NCBI GenBank assembly: GCA_020216655.1
Contig: JAIWNU010000049.1
Span: 1 to 16,566 of the forward strand
DNA from: Treponema sp.
Lineage (GTDB): Bacteria; Spirochaetota; Spirochaetia; Treponematales; Breznakiellaceae
DNA: 16,566 nucleotides
Direction of reading: 5' to 3'
The position numbers and the translations under genes were made by a program. The notes under the pieces were generated by a model that made no database searches, was not told the origin of the DNA, and saw only the letters and a list, made by a program, of their open reading frames with translations. Below, in pieces: positions 1 through 7,673 of this stretch. Position 1 is the stretch's first letter. The number at the start of each line of letters is the position of its first letter.

Positions 1-703
1 CTCCATAGGACTCGAAAACCCCGGAATACCCGCCTTTATTGAAAAGGAACTCCCGGCTATGCTCGGCCTCGGGCCTGCGGTTATCGCAAACCTTTCTGGC
101 TCAACCGTAGAAGAATACCAGGAAGGGGCCCGGCTCCTTGGGGCCACCGGTATCGATATGATTGAGCTGAACATATCCTGTCCCAACGTTAAGGCCGGCG
201 GCATGGCCTTTGGGCTCTGTCCTGCCGATGCGGCCAGTGTGGTCCGGGCGGTCCGTAAGGTGAGCAGCAAACCCCTCATGGTTAAGCTTTCCCCCAATGC
301 CCCGGACCTGGCCGGCGTGGCCCAGGCCTGTGTGGACGCCGGCGCTGACGCCCTGAGCCTTGTGAATACCTTTAAAGCCCTGGCCTTCGACATCCGGCGG
401 CGCAGACCCGTGTTCGACCATGTGACCGCGGGACTCTCCGGCCCCGCCATTAAGCCCATTGCCCTCCGCATGGTCTGGGATGTCTGCGCCGCCGTGCAGG
501 TCCCCGTGGTCGGCATGGGCGGCATCGCGACAACCGAGGACGCACTGGAGTTCTTTATGGCAGGAGCTGCAGCCATTCAGGTAGGCACCGCCACCTTTCC
601 GCGGCCAAGCGCCATGATAGAGATCATCGAAGGACTCGAACGTTTTATGAAAACCGAAGGAATCGGACAGCTGTCCGAACTATCTCTGCAAGGGAAATTG
701 TAA
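1..703 (+). CDS. pyrD: Dihydroorotate dehydrogenase, class 1B catalytic subunit (5' truncated)
   Basis: Oxidises dihydroorotate to orotate in de novo pyrimidine synthesis. It is an FMN-bound TIM-barrel subunit in the cytosol. The reading frame is open from base 2, so the N-terminus lies outside the window. The ATG at 59 is internal, because the in-frame codons before it already read SIGLENPGIPAF, a normal stretch of this family. The motif NISCPN (Cys codon 179-181) carries the catalytic cysteine expected of class 1 enzymes; class 2 enzymes use serine. Downstream are VKLSPN, a TAGLSGPAIKP stretch typical of class 1B, and the FMN-phosphate strand VVGMGGIATTEDALEF. Class 1B enzymes normally work with the iron-sulfur flavoprotein PyrK, so pyrK is expected nearby, probably upstream. 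The pyrE ribosome-binding site (AAGGAG, 702-707) overlaps the stop codon, so the two genes form one operon. Confidence 0.95.
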   Translation, partial: SIGLENPGIPAFIEKELPAMLGLGPAVIANLSGSTVEEYQEGARLLGATGIDMIELNISCPNVKAGGMAFGLCPADAASVVRAVRKVSSKPLMVKLSPNAPDLAGVAQACVDAGADALSLVNTFKALAFDIRRRRPVFDHVTAGLSGPAIKPIALRMVWDVCAAVQVPVVGMGGIATTEDALEFFMAGAAAIQVGTATFPRPSAMIEIIEGLERFMKTEGIGQLSELSLQGKL

Positions 704-716
704 GGAGACGCATAAA

Positions 717-1340
717 ATGAACAACTCTGAACATACTAAACATACGAACCGAACCTTGGAACTGCTCCGTCAATCGGGGGCCATGCTGGAAGGCCATTTT
801 CTCCTTTCATCGGGGCGGCATTCGGACCGGTATTTCCAGTGCGCCCGGCTTCTGCAATATCCGGACCGGGCAGCGGAGGCCCTTTCTGCAGTTGCGGCGG
901 CCATTAAGGCGGACGTTGCCGCGGGCCGGCTCGCCGTGGATCTGGTGGTTGGGCCCGCCATGGGGGGTATCATTGTGGCCTACGAACTTGCCCGCCAGCT
1001 CGGGCTGCCGGCCCTCTTTACCGAACGGGACGACACGGGCGCCATGACGCTGCGCCGGGGCTTCGAAATAGCGGCGGGTCAAAGGATTTTAATAGCTGAA
1101 GATGTGGTAACCACGGGGAAATCTTCCGAAGAAAGTGCGGCGGTGCTCGAAGCCCTTGGCGGCAAGGTAGTAGCCCTCGCCTGTGTGGTGGACCGGCGGG
1201 CCCAGGGGGTTCAGGTTCGCTGGCCCCTCTACCCTGCCTGTACGGTCAGCGTGGCCAACTGGGACGCGGGGGACTGCGACCTCTGCAAGCAAAACATCCC
1301 TTATGTAAAACCGGGGTCCCGCAAATTTACTACCAACTAA
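717..1340 (+). CDS. pyrE: Orotate phosphoribosyltransferase
   Basis: Joins orotate to PRPP to give OMP, the step directly after PyrD. The protein is 207 aa. The PRPP-binding motif of type I phosphoribosyltransferases is clear at residues 124-136 (ILIAEDVVTTGKS). The N-terminal GHFLLSSGRHSDRYFQ (residues 26-41) is the usual orotate-binding face. The form ending in CDLCKQNIPYVKPGSRK resembles the longer Thermus-like PyrE subfamily rather than the E. coli type; that placement is from memory of family style. The start is firm: AAGGAG lies 9 bases before the ATG and overlaps the pyrD stop. Only 13 bases separate the genes, so pyrD and pyrE are cotranscribed. The two late cysteines (187 and 190) are a CxxC pair; I do not assign them a role. 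Confidence 0.96.
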   Translation: MNNSEHTKHTNRTLELLRQSGAMLEGHFLLSSGRHSDRYFQCARLLQYPDRAAEALSAVAAAIKADVAAGRLAVDLVVGPAMGGIIVAYELARQLGLPALFTERDDTGAMTLRRGFEIAAGQRILIAEDVVTTGKSSEESAAVLEALGGKVVALACVVDRRAQGVQVRWPLYPACTVSVANWDAGDCDLCKQNIPYVKPGSRKFTTN

Positions 1341-1401
1341 GGCTTGTTTAGCTTGCCGCACCCAGACTAAAAGCAGTGTACATTCCGCTTCTAGACACGG
1401 C

Positions 1402-1427
1402 GGGGCAAGTCTGGTTAGACTTGCCCC
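1402..1427 (+). promoter_or_regulatory. Perfect 11-bp hairpin abutting the MFS start codon
   Basis: GGGGCAAGTCT (1402-1412), loop GGTT, then AGACTTGCCCC (1417-1427). The stem is fully complementary and ends one base before the ATG at 1428. No T-run follows, so it is not a standard intrinsic terminator. No Shine-Dalgarno is seen apart from the stem itself. An upstream CCAGACT (1362-1368) can pair with AGTCTGG (1408-1414), which would compete with the hairpin. It could mark the end of the pyr transcript, a stability element or a translational control site; the sequence alone does not decide. Confidence 0.6.
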
Positions 1428-3794
1428 ATGACCCTTAGTCCAGTAAAAAAACTTACCCCCAAACAACTAAATCTGGCCATGCAGCTCAACATTTTTACAG
1501 GCTGCCTTGCCACCGTATGGGGTATTGTCTGTTCACCCCAGCCTATTTTTAACGTCTTTGTCATTAACCATTTAGGAGCATCTTCTTCTACCTTGGGCTT
1601 TCTTGTAGCCCTGCTCCAGATCTCAGGCCTTTTCCAGCTCGCATCTATCTTTATTTATGGCTATGCCCGCCGGAAAAAGCCTTTTTTTATCGCCGCCCAC
1701 CTGGTTCACCGCCTTCTTACCCTGGCCATCGCCGCCGCAGCCTTCGTGGCGGCCGCCACAGGAAACACCGACTGGGGTATCCGGGCCATTATGATTGCTG
1801 TCCCCCTGTCCTGGGTATTCATGAACGCCAGCGCCGCGGGCTGGTGGAGCTGGGTGGCCGACCTCTTTCCTGAAAAAATCCGGGGAGCCTTTTTCCTTAA
1901 GCGGTCAGCCATCATCAATATAATCAACGTTATTTGGTTTTTTCTTGCCAGCATGGTCCTGGACTTGATTAAAGGGCCCTATACATTTTGGATTTATGGG
2001 GCCATTTTCAGCATCGGCGCCATTTCCGGTATTGTCGATATTATCCTGAACCTGTTCATCCCCGAACCGGAACCGACAGAGACGGAAACCTTTAATCCCC
2101 TCGATGCCTTGGAACCGCTAAAAAATAAAAACTTTATTCAATTTTCAGTAGCGGTCGGTATTGCCATTTTTTCCATCAACCTGATCGGGCCCTTCCAGTC
2201 CCCCTATGTCGTTGATCCCAAGGGGGTCGCCGCGCCCAACACCTGGCTCGGCATCATGTTCGTCATTTCCCAGCTTACCTGGGTTGTTACCGCCCCGTTC
2301 TGGGGAACCATTATGGATAAATGGGGACGGAAACCCGTGGTCGTACTCGGCTGCTTTTTTGTCCTCAGCTGGACGGGCTACTTTTTCCTGAACCATCGCA
2401 CCTATATATACCTTTTGCCGCTGATTTCCATTGCAGCAGGTCTCCTGGCCCCTGCCTTCTGGGAGGGGGTAAACCAGATGATGCTCTCCCTCTCGCCCAA
2501 TAAAAACAGAATCGCCTATGTTGCCTGGTACATGACCCTGGTGGGGCTTGTTTCCTCCGGGGGCTCCCTCCTGGGGGGCGCCCTGCTCGATGCCCTTGCA
2601 TCCTTTAGGATTGAACTCTTCCGCCTTTCCTTTTCGGGATTCCACGTGGTACAGCTCGGCAGCATACTCATGGTTCTCTTTTCCGCCTGGATTATTTCCC
2701 GGGTTCGGGAAGGCCGGGAACAGGAAGTGGGATTTGTCATTGGCCGCGTGGCAAATCCGGGGATCCTTAAAACCTATGCCTATCTCGATGACATTGCTAC
2801 CGCCACAGATCCAGGCAGGACCGAACAGGCCCTCCGGTCTATAGAGGCAGAAACCGGAGACCTTGCCCTGGATGAAATAATTGCCCGGCTCGATGATCCT
2901 TATCTGGAAATTCGTGAAGAAGCGGCGCGGGCCCTGGGCCGCATCGGTTCATCCTATGCGGTGGAACCCCTTATCCAGCGTCTTGAATCTAACCAATCCC
3001 ATTTCCAGATAACCGTGGCCCGGGCCTTAGGGAAAATACGGGACCGGCGGGCGGTAGAACCCCTCATACACTACCTTAAGAGCACCAAGTCAGAAGAGCT
3101 CCAGGAAGCCTGCATCCAGGCCCTGGGAGACATCGGCGGAGAAGAGGCGGCCCAAACGGTAGCAGAATTTTACCGGAACGCCGCGAGCGACCGGCTCAGG
3201 GCCGCTGCAGCCGACGCAGCAAGCCGACTGGGCCTGTTTGAAGCCACCAGCGAACTCCTCCCCCGGCTCATCGCAGGCAAAAGCTCCAGCATCCGCCGCC
3301 AGTATGCCATCGCCCTGGGCAACCTTTTTGGCTCCCCGGGCGACTTTTATCCCTTTGTATCGGGCTCAGAAGGGGCCAGCGCGGACCGCATCTCCCGGCT
3401 TTTCCATCAATTGGAAGGCAAAATCCGATCTACTAACTTTAGGCTCCACCAACTACCCATTTCCAAACTATCAAAACACCAGATTCACAGCCGCATCGCT
3501 GCCATTCAGGAAGTACGGGAGCACCTGGACGCAGGACAGGACCTGGAGGCACTCAAAAAAATAACCCGTTTTGCCCAGGATATATTGGCGGAAATTCTCG
3601 GTGAGGCGGTCGAGGCGCGGCAATTCCAGGAGCTCGCTTTTAGGATCGACATTCACTTTGGGTCCTTTGTCTGGTTTTTAGAGGAGGTCCAAAAATACCT
3701 CGGCACCTTGCCAAAGGGTTCGCCCGATGAGGCTGAAATCCAGCGGCTCCTCACCCTCCTTATCGTGTTCTTTCTGGAATCCAACTGGAACTAA
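1428..3794 (+). CDS. MFS transporter fused to a cytosolic HEAT-repeat domain
   Basis: A 788-aa inner-membrane protein with two parts. Residues about 20-430 hold twelve hydrophobic segments typical of the major facilitator superfamily. The loop between the first segments of the second half carries the superfamily signature GTIMDKWGRKP (293-303). Residues about 480-635 are soluble and made of roughly 30-residue helical repeats (EIREEAARALGRIG, QITVARALGKIRDRRAVEPLI, LQEACIQALGDIGG) of the HEAT/PBS-lyase type. The rest (650-788) is helical and unassigned. HEAT repeats generally bind protein partners, so the tail may tether or gate the carrier. The substrate cannot be read from sequence. The ATG at 1428 is the first possible start, because an in-frame TAG lies at 1416. 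ATG 1479 (residue 18) is an alternative that would leave the leader hairpin clear of the start. Confidence 0.85.
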   Translation: MTLSPVKKLTPKQLNLAMQLNIFTGCLATVWGIVCSPQPIFNVFVINHLGASSSTLGFLVALLQISGLFQLASIFIYGYARRKKPFFIAAHLVHRLLTLAIAAAAFVAAATGNTDWGIRAIMIAVPLSWVFMNASAAGWWSWVADLFPEKIRGAFFLKRSAIINIINVIWFFLASMVLDLIKGPYTFWIYGAIFSIGAISGIVDIILNLFIPEPEPTETETFNPLDALEPLKNKNFIQFSVAVGIAIFSINLIGPFQSPYVVDPKGVAAPNTWLGIMFVISQLTWVVTAPFWGTIMDKWGRKPVVVLGCFFVLSWTGYFFLNHRTYIYLLPLISIAAGLLAPAFWEGVNQMMLSLSPNKNRIAYVAWYMTLVGLVSSGGSLLGGALLDALASFRIELFRLSFSGFHVVQLGSILMVLFSAWIISRVREGREQEVGFVIGRVANPGILKTYAYLDDIATATDPGRTEQALRSIEAETGDLALDEIIARLDDPYLEIREEAARALGRIGSSYAVEPLIQRLESNQSHFQITVARALGKIRDRRAVEPLIHYLKSTKSEELQEACIQALGDIGGEEAAQTVAEFYRNAASDRLRAAAADAASRLGLFEATSELLPRLIAGKSSSIRRQYAIALGNLFGSPGDFYPFVSGSEGASADRISRLFHQLEGKIRSTNFRLHQLPISKLSKHQIHSRIAAIQEVREHLDAGQDLEALKKITRFAQDILAEILGEAVEARQFQELAFRIDIHFGSFVWFLEEVQKYLGTLPKGSPDEAEIQRLLTLLIVFFLESNWN

Positions 3795-3855
3795 ATGAAA
3801 CGAGCAGGCTAAGACTCCTTGCTCCGGAAGCGGCAAACAGATTACACTCATAGGG

Positions 3856-4662
3856 ATGAAACATATCGAACCCTTTAGCATATTGTACGAAAACGACCGC
3901 TTCCTTGTGGTAAACAAGGCAAGCGGCATTGCGGTTATTGCGGACCGTTGGGATGATTCTAAAGAACGGCTGGACGAGCTTTTGAATGCCTATTATGCGA
4001 AAGAGGCAGGAGAGGCAGCCTCTGCGGTGCCTCCCCGGGAACCTCGTACCCCCTTCCCGCACCGGGTCTATGTGGTACACCGTATCGACCGGGACACTTC
4101 CGGGCTCGTGCTCTTTGCCAAAACAAAGGAGGCCCACCGGGACCTGTCTTCCCTCTTTGAATCAAGAAGCATCGAAAAAACATACCTGGCGGTCATTCAT
4201 GGTAGACCTGGGTGGACCGAAACGGTCTGCGACCTCCCCCTCAGGGCCGACGGAGACCGGGAGCATCGTACGGTCATAGACAAGGCCAAGGGGAAACATG
4301 CGCTGACTCATTTTAAGCTCCTAGCCGAAGTAGGGGCCTATTCCCTCATCCAAGCCCAGATAGAAACAGGCCGAACCCACCAGATCCGGGTACACCTGGC
4401 AAGCCTCGGGCACCCGGTGGTCTGCGATCCCCTGTACGGAAACACTAAGCCGGTCTATCTTTCAGCCTTTAAACGGGGCTGGCGGGGGGACAGCATGGAA
4501 GAAAAGCCCCTCCTGGCTCGGCTCGGCCTCCATGCCTATTCGCTTGTGTTGCCTGAAGGAAGCAGCGAAATACGGAGCTTTACCGCCCCCCTTCCCCGGG
4601 ATTTCAGAGCCCTGGTAAACCAAATGGAAAAGTCCCTGGGAACAGACCTGAACTTGGAATAA
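3856..4662 (+). CDS. RluA-family pseudouridine synthase
   Basis: Converts specific uridines in rRNA or tRNA to pseudouridine. The 268-aa protein has the family signature HRIDRDTSG at residues 75-83, with the catalytic aspartate at D78. It also has the second conserved block ETGRTHQIRVHLASLGHPV (170-188) followed by DPLYG. There is no N-terminal S4 RNA-binding domain: residues 1-20 go straight into the YENDRFLVVNKASG strand. This fits the short RluA/RluC-like branch without S4; which uridine is modified cannot be told. Between residues 48 and 68 there is a small A/E/P-rich insertion. The start has only a poor ribosome site (AGGG touching the ATG), so initiation may be weak or coupled to the MFS gene 61 bases upstream. 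It converges with the Rsm22-like gene, leaving only 10 bases between stops. Confidence 0.93.
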   Translation: MKHIEPFSILYENDRFLVVNKASGIAVIADRWDDSKERLDELLNAYYAKEAGEAASAVPPREPRTPFPHRVYVVHRIDRDTSGLVLFAKTKEAHRDLSSLFESRSIEKTYLAVIHGRPGWTETVCDLPLRADGDREHRTVIDKAKGKHALTHFKLLAEVGAYSLIQAQIETGRTHQIRVHLASLGHPVVCDPLYGNTKPVYLSAFKRGWRGDSMEEKPLLARLGLHAYSLVLPEGSSEIRSFTAPLPRDFRALVNQMEKSLGTDLNLE

Positions 4663-4672
4663 TAAGAGAATT

Positions 4673-5908
4673 TTACATTAGATTGATGATCTGAGCCCCG
4701 GATTTTTTATCCCGCTCCCGCTGCAGGTCCCGGCCCTGTACTTCCGCATAGGCCCCGGCAGCAAGGCCCTGTATCCGGCCAGCCTGTCCCCGCAGTAGCA
4801 CAAGCCCCTTTTCCGAGCAGGCATAGCGGCCCAGCAATAGGGGCTCCCGACTAAAGGTTGCCTTGTCCCCCAGGGGGAAGGGATCCGAAAGGACCCGGAA
4901 AGCCAGTTTGTGCCCAATAGCAACCGGCCCAGCTGATCCAGCCGACCCAGCCGTCCCAGCCGGCTCAGCTTTCCCGGCTAGCTCAGCTTTCCCGGCTGTG
5001 CCTGGGCGGAAGCCTCGAAGCGGCGGGCCGGCGAGCAAAAAGCTCATTGTGGCCCGCTCCTTGGGGAGCCCCGCTGCCCGGGAAAGACGGTGCAGGGCTT
5101 CTGGAGCCTCATCAGTATCAAAGGCAAAGTGGCACCACTTGGCCCCCCGCCGCTCGCCGGGAAGGGGGCAAGCGGCGCTGTGGGTACAGGGAGCGCGGGG
5201 CACACGGCCCAAGCTGAGGAGCCCTTCCCGCATGGCGCTGATAAATTCCCCCGACCTAGGGATCCCCGGTTCGACTATCAATATGAGCCCCTCTTCTGCG
5301 GCCAATGCAGAAAGCACCGGCCCATAGCGCTCCGCCACGAGGCGGGGACCGTCATGGGTATCCCAGAATAACTCGTTAAACACATTAATGGCCGTTACCA
5401 GTTTCGCGGGCTTTCCTTCGATCCGCTCTCCCAGACTGCCCCGGATAGTACGAATCTTCCACTGGGACGGCAGGGCCTGCATGATGCGCTTTCCCGCATC
5501 TAAAATCGCCGCGGTCCTATCGAGGCAGCGAAATTCCAGGGGGATCTCCCGGAGGTCCGGCCGGCACATCCAGAGCGCGATTGGCAGCGTCAGAGGACCT
5601 GAACCAAGGTCAGTAACCGCATCCCCCGCATTGAGCTCAATATCAAGCGCAGGAAGCAGCCGGCAGAGGCGGAACACGTTCCAGGGCATAAAATAATGGA
5701 GGTAAGCCGAAAGCAGTGCCTTCTGGCCCAAATACCCCGCATCCCGCCGGGGCCGTTCGCTCGTAAGCTGCCGGGAAAGCTCTGCTACATCCTGGGGAAG
5801 CCGGGCACGGAAACGGCCCGGTATGGGGAAAAGCTGCTCCAAAAGAGGAAAGAGCCTTTCCAGATCCGTCCGGACCGGTTCATTCAGGGGAAGAAAAAGA
5901 TTCGTCAT
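4673..5908 (-). CDS. Rsm22/METTL17-like small-subunit ribosomal assembly protein
   Basis: A 411-aa protein of the Rsm22 family, known from mitochondria (METTL17) and patchily in bacteria, associated with small ribosomal subunit assembly. A methyltransferase-like fold is indicated by DLGSGPLTL (100-108), followed by the acidic strand end CLD (128-130) and the NVFNELF block (176-181). Four cysteines fit the iron-sulfur site reported for METTL17: C241, C247 and C259 (in APCTHSAACPLPG and KWCHF) and probably C364 in YACSEKG. Between the third and fourth cysteines, residues 302-329 form an Ala/Gly-rich low-complexity stretch encoded by a 9-bp tandem repeat. The start has AAGGA 9 bases upstream and lies inside the MerR gene (29-bp overlap), so translation is likely coupled. 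Whether it methylates rRNA is not settled by sequence. Last gene of the ptsI operon. Confidence 0.85.
   Translation of the reverse strand: MTNLFLPLNEPVRTDLERLFPLLEQLFPIPGRFRARLPQDVAELSRQLTSERPRRDAGYLGQKALLSAYLHYFMPWNVFRLCRLLPALDIELNAGDAVTDLGSGPLTLPIALWMCRPDLREIPLEFRCLDRTAAILDAGKRIMQALPSQWKIRTIRGSLGERIEGKPAKLVTAINVFNELFWDTHDGPRLVAERYGPVLSALAAEEGLILIVEPGIPRSGEFISAMREGLLSLGRVPRAPCTHSAACPLPGERRGAKWCHFAFDTDEAPEALHRLSRAAGLPKERATMSFLLAGPPLRGFRPGTAGKAELAGKAEPAGTAGSAGSAGPVAIGHKLAFRVLSDPFPLGDKATFSREPLLLGRYACSEKGLVLLRGQAGRIQGLAAGAYAEVQGRDLQRERDKKSGAQIINLM
4931..5002. repeat. Eight-unit 9-bp tandem repeat inside the Rsm22-like gene
   Basis: Eight consecutive 9-base units start at 4931, 4940, 4949, 4958, 4967, 4976, 4985 and 4994. 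Most begin AGC or GGC (for example AGCCGACCC, AGCCGTCCC, AGCTTTCCC). The 17 bases at 4963-4979 recur exactly at 4981-4997. Each unit encodes three residues, giving runs of AGK/AEL/AGS type. Copy number may change by slippage without breaking the frame. Confidence 0.85.
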
Positions 5909-6236
5909 TATCTAAATTCCTTTGGGTTCTCTGGGAAACGATGCTGTATAAATCCAGAAGATCAGAGCGGATGGCATCGAGCTCGGCCCGGAGATTCTGG
6001 CCGGGACCTGCAAGTTCCCGAAGCAGCTCCTCCCGGGCCCCTTCCAGGGTAAAGTGCCGATCATAGATCAGATGTTTAAGCCGCAGCAGGATCCTGATAT
6101 CCCGGGAGCTGTACACCCGCCGGCCACCCAGATCCTTGCGGACCTGAAGGAGCGGCACCTCTTTTTCCCAGTATCGCAGAACATGGGCTTTTACCCCCAG
6201 GAGGCGCTCCACATCCCCAATCTGGTAGGTCTCCAT
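5880..6236 (-). CDS. MerR-family transcriptional regulator
   Basis: A 118-aa DNA-binding protein. The N-terminal winged helix-turn-helix is typical of MerR: YQIGDVERLLGVKAHVLRYWE (4-24), then GGRRVYSSRDIRIL (37-50) and the second helix pair RLKHLIYDRHFTLEGARE (52-69). After it come a short coiled segment (about 80-105) and an acidic tail. There are no metal-binding cysteines and no large effector domain, so it belongs to the short, ligand-unknown group rather than the metal sensors. It starts 4 bases after the der stop codon (gap 3 bp) and overlaps the next gene by 29 bp, so it is an operon member rather than a separately transcribed regulator. Targets are unknown; control of this operon is possible, but the sequence does not show it. 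Confidence 0.9.
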   Translation of the reverse strand: METYQIGDVERLLGVKAHVLRYWEKEVPLLQVRKDLGGRRVYSSRDIRILLRLKHLIYDRHFTLEGAREELLRELAGPGQNLRAELDAIRSDLLDLYSIVSQRTQRNLDNDESFSSPE

Positions 6237-6239
6237 GGG

Positions 6240-7655
6240 TTAAGTATCCCTCTTGGCTTTATTTTCCTCGGTTCTCTTGGCTTCCCGCTCTTTTCGGGCT
6301 GTGACAGGATCCTTCCGGGAAGGGCGCAGTTCGATCTGCACTGGAATCATGGAAAAACCCAGATCTTTTCGTATCTTGTTTCTGAGGTAGGCCACATAGG
6401 CTTCGCTCACCGCCTGGGGCCGGGACACAAAAAAGATAAATTTCACCGGATTGCTGGAAGCCTGCACGGTGTATTTAATCTTAAAGCGGGTCCGGGGCCC
6501 AATGGGCGGCGGATACTCCTGAAGCCAGCGATCGAGCGCCTGGTTCAGGGGCCCTGTTTCTATCTGCTTGTTAAGCTGGCCGTACATCCGCAGGGCGGTT
6601 TCTAAGAGCTTATCCACACCGGTACCATTCTGAGCGCTGATAGGTACTATCGGCGCATATTCCATCTGGCCAAAAAGAAAATGGATGCGGTCCACGGTAG
6701 CCTCATAAGCATTTTTTATCTGGGGCATGGTATCCCATTTATTCAGCACGAAAATAATGCCCCGTCCCCGTTCATGGGCAAGGGCGGCAATTTTTTTGTC
6801 CTGTTCGGTAAGACCTTCCTGGGCATCGATCATCAAAAATACAATATCCGCCTCGTCGAGGGTCTTAATAGCCCGATTGACCGAATAATATTCGATGTTC
6901 TCGGTCACCTTGTTTTTGCGTCGTATCCCCGCCGTATCGAGTACGATAAAATGATGATTGTTATATTCAAACTGGCCGCTTACCACATCTCGGGTAGTGC
7001 CGGGAATATCGCTCACAATAGAAGCATCCGAAGCGGTGAGCCGGTTGGACAGGGTTGATTTACCCGTATTGGGTTTTCCGATAAGCGCGAGCCGTATGAG
7101 CCGCTCAGGCTCAGTTTCCACAAGTGTTACCGCCGAAAAATCGAGTCGCTTTACAATGGCTTCTTCCAGCTCAAGGATATTGTCCCCATGTTCGGCTGAA
7201 ATCATGAGAATATCCTTAAAACCGTAGGACAGGAGGTTCCAGGCGTAGCTTTCCCGGCGGCCCCCCTCGGTTTTGTTTACCGCCACCAGGACCTTGTCCC
7301 AGTAGGGCCGCAGCCGGTCTATAAACTCTTCGTCTTCGCTGGTCGGGTCCCCAGCTTCCATAACCAGTACAATCAGGTCCGCCCGGTTCAGGGTATCCAG
7401 GGTTTTTTCTACCACGAGATCTTCCAGGACTTCCCGTTCAAGCTTAAAGCCCCCCGTGTCAATGAGGGTGACAGGATGGCCCGCAATAAAGGCGGTAGCC
7501 TCAATAGGATCCCGGGTAACCCCCGGGGTAGGATCCGTAATGGCCCTGCGCTGCCTGAGCAGCCGGTTAAAGAGGGTAGATTTTCCCACGTTGGGACGCC
7601 CCACGAGGGCTACTACCGGATGGTTCCGATATTTTAGATCAGGACTAAATTCCAT
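6240..7655 (-). CDS. der: Ribosome-assembly double GTPase Der (EngA)
   Basis: Needed for maturation of the large ribosomal subunit. The 471-aa protein has the hallmark two tandem GTPase domains and a C-terminal KH-like domain. Domain 1: P-loop GRPNVGKS (19-26), PGVTRDP (44-50), DTGG (66-69) and a guanine-specificity motif NKTE (127-130). Domain 2: P-loop GKPNTGKS (193-200), PGTTRD (218-223), DTAG (240-243) and NKWD (305-308). The KH-like part covers about 360-445 (PPPIGPRTRFKIKYTVQ, then FIFFVSRP). The tail is rich in Lys, Arg and Glu. The NKTE in domain 1 has Glu where Asp is standard. A GGAG 11 bases before the ATG supports the start, and ptsI ends 18 bases upstream. Confidence 0.97.
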   Translation of the reverse strand: MEFSPDLKYRNHPVVALVGRPNVGKSTLFNRLLRQRRAITDPTPGVTRDPIEATAFIAGHPVTLIDTGGFKLEREVLEDLVVEKTLDTLNRADLIVLVMEAGDPTSEDEEFIDRLRPYWDKVLVAVNKTEGGRRESYAWNLLSYGFKDILMISAEHGDNILELEEAIVKRLDFSAVTLVETEPERLIRLALIGKPNTGKSTLSNRLTASDASIVSDIPGTTRDVVSGQFEYNNHHFIVLDTAGIRRKNKVTENIEYYSVNRAIKTLDEADIVFLMIDAQEGLTEQDKKIAALAHERGRGIIFVLNKWDTMPQIKNAYEATVDRIHFLFGQMEYAPIVPISAQNGTGVDKLLETALRMYGQLNKQIETGPLNQALDRWLQEYPPPIGPRTRFKIKYTVQASSNPVKFIFFVSRPQAVSEAYVAYLRNKIRKDLGFSMIPVQIELRPSRKDPVTARKEREAKRTEENKAKRDT

Positions 7656-7673
7656 ATTAAAGGGTACTCCATA

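Noticed and set aside
2145..2844. Several overlapping open frames in and against the MFS gene
   Set aside because: They are shadows of the MFS coding frame with no recognisable protein features or ribosome sites.
4671..4680. A TAATGTAAAATT sequence after the rsm22 gene that recurs near 12445
   Set aside because: Twelve A/T-rich bases shared by two sites is expected by chance and has no further similarity around it.
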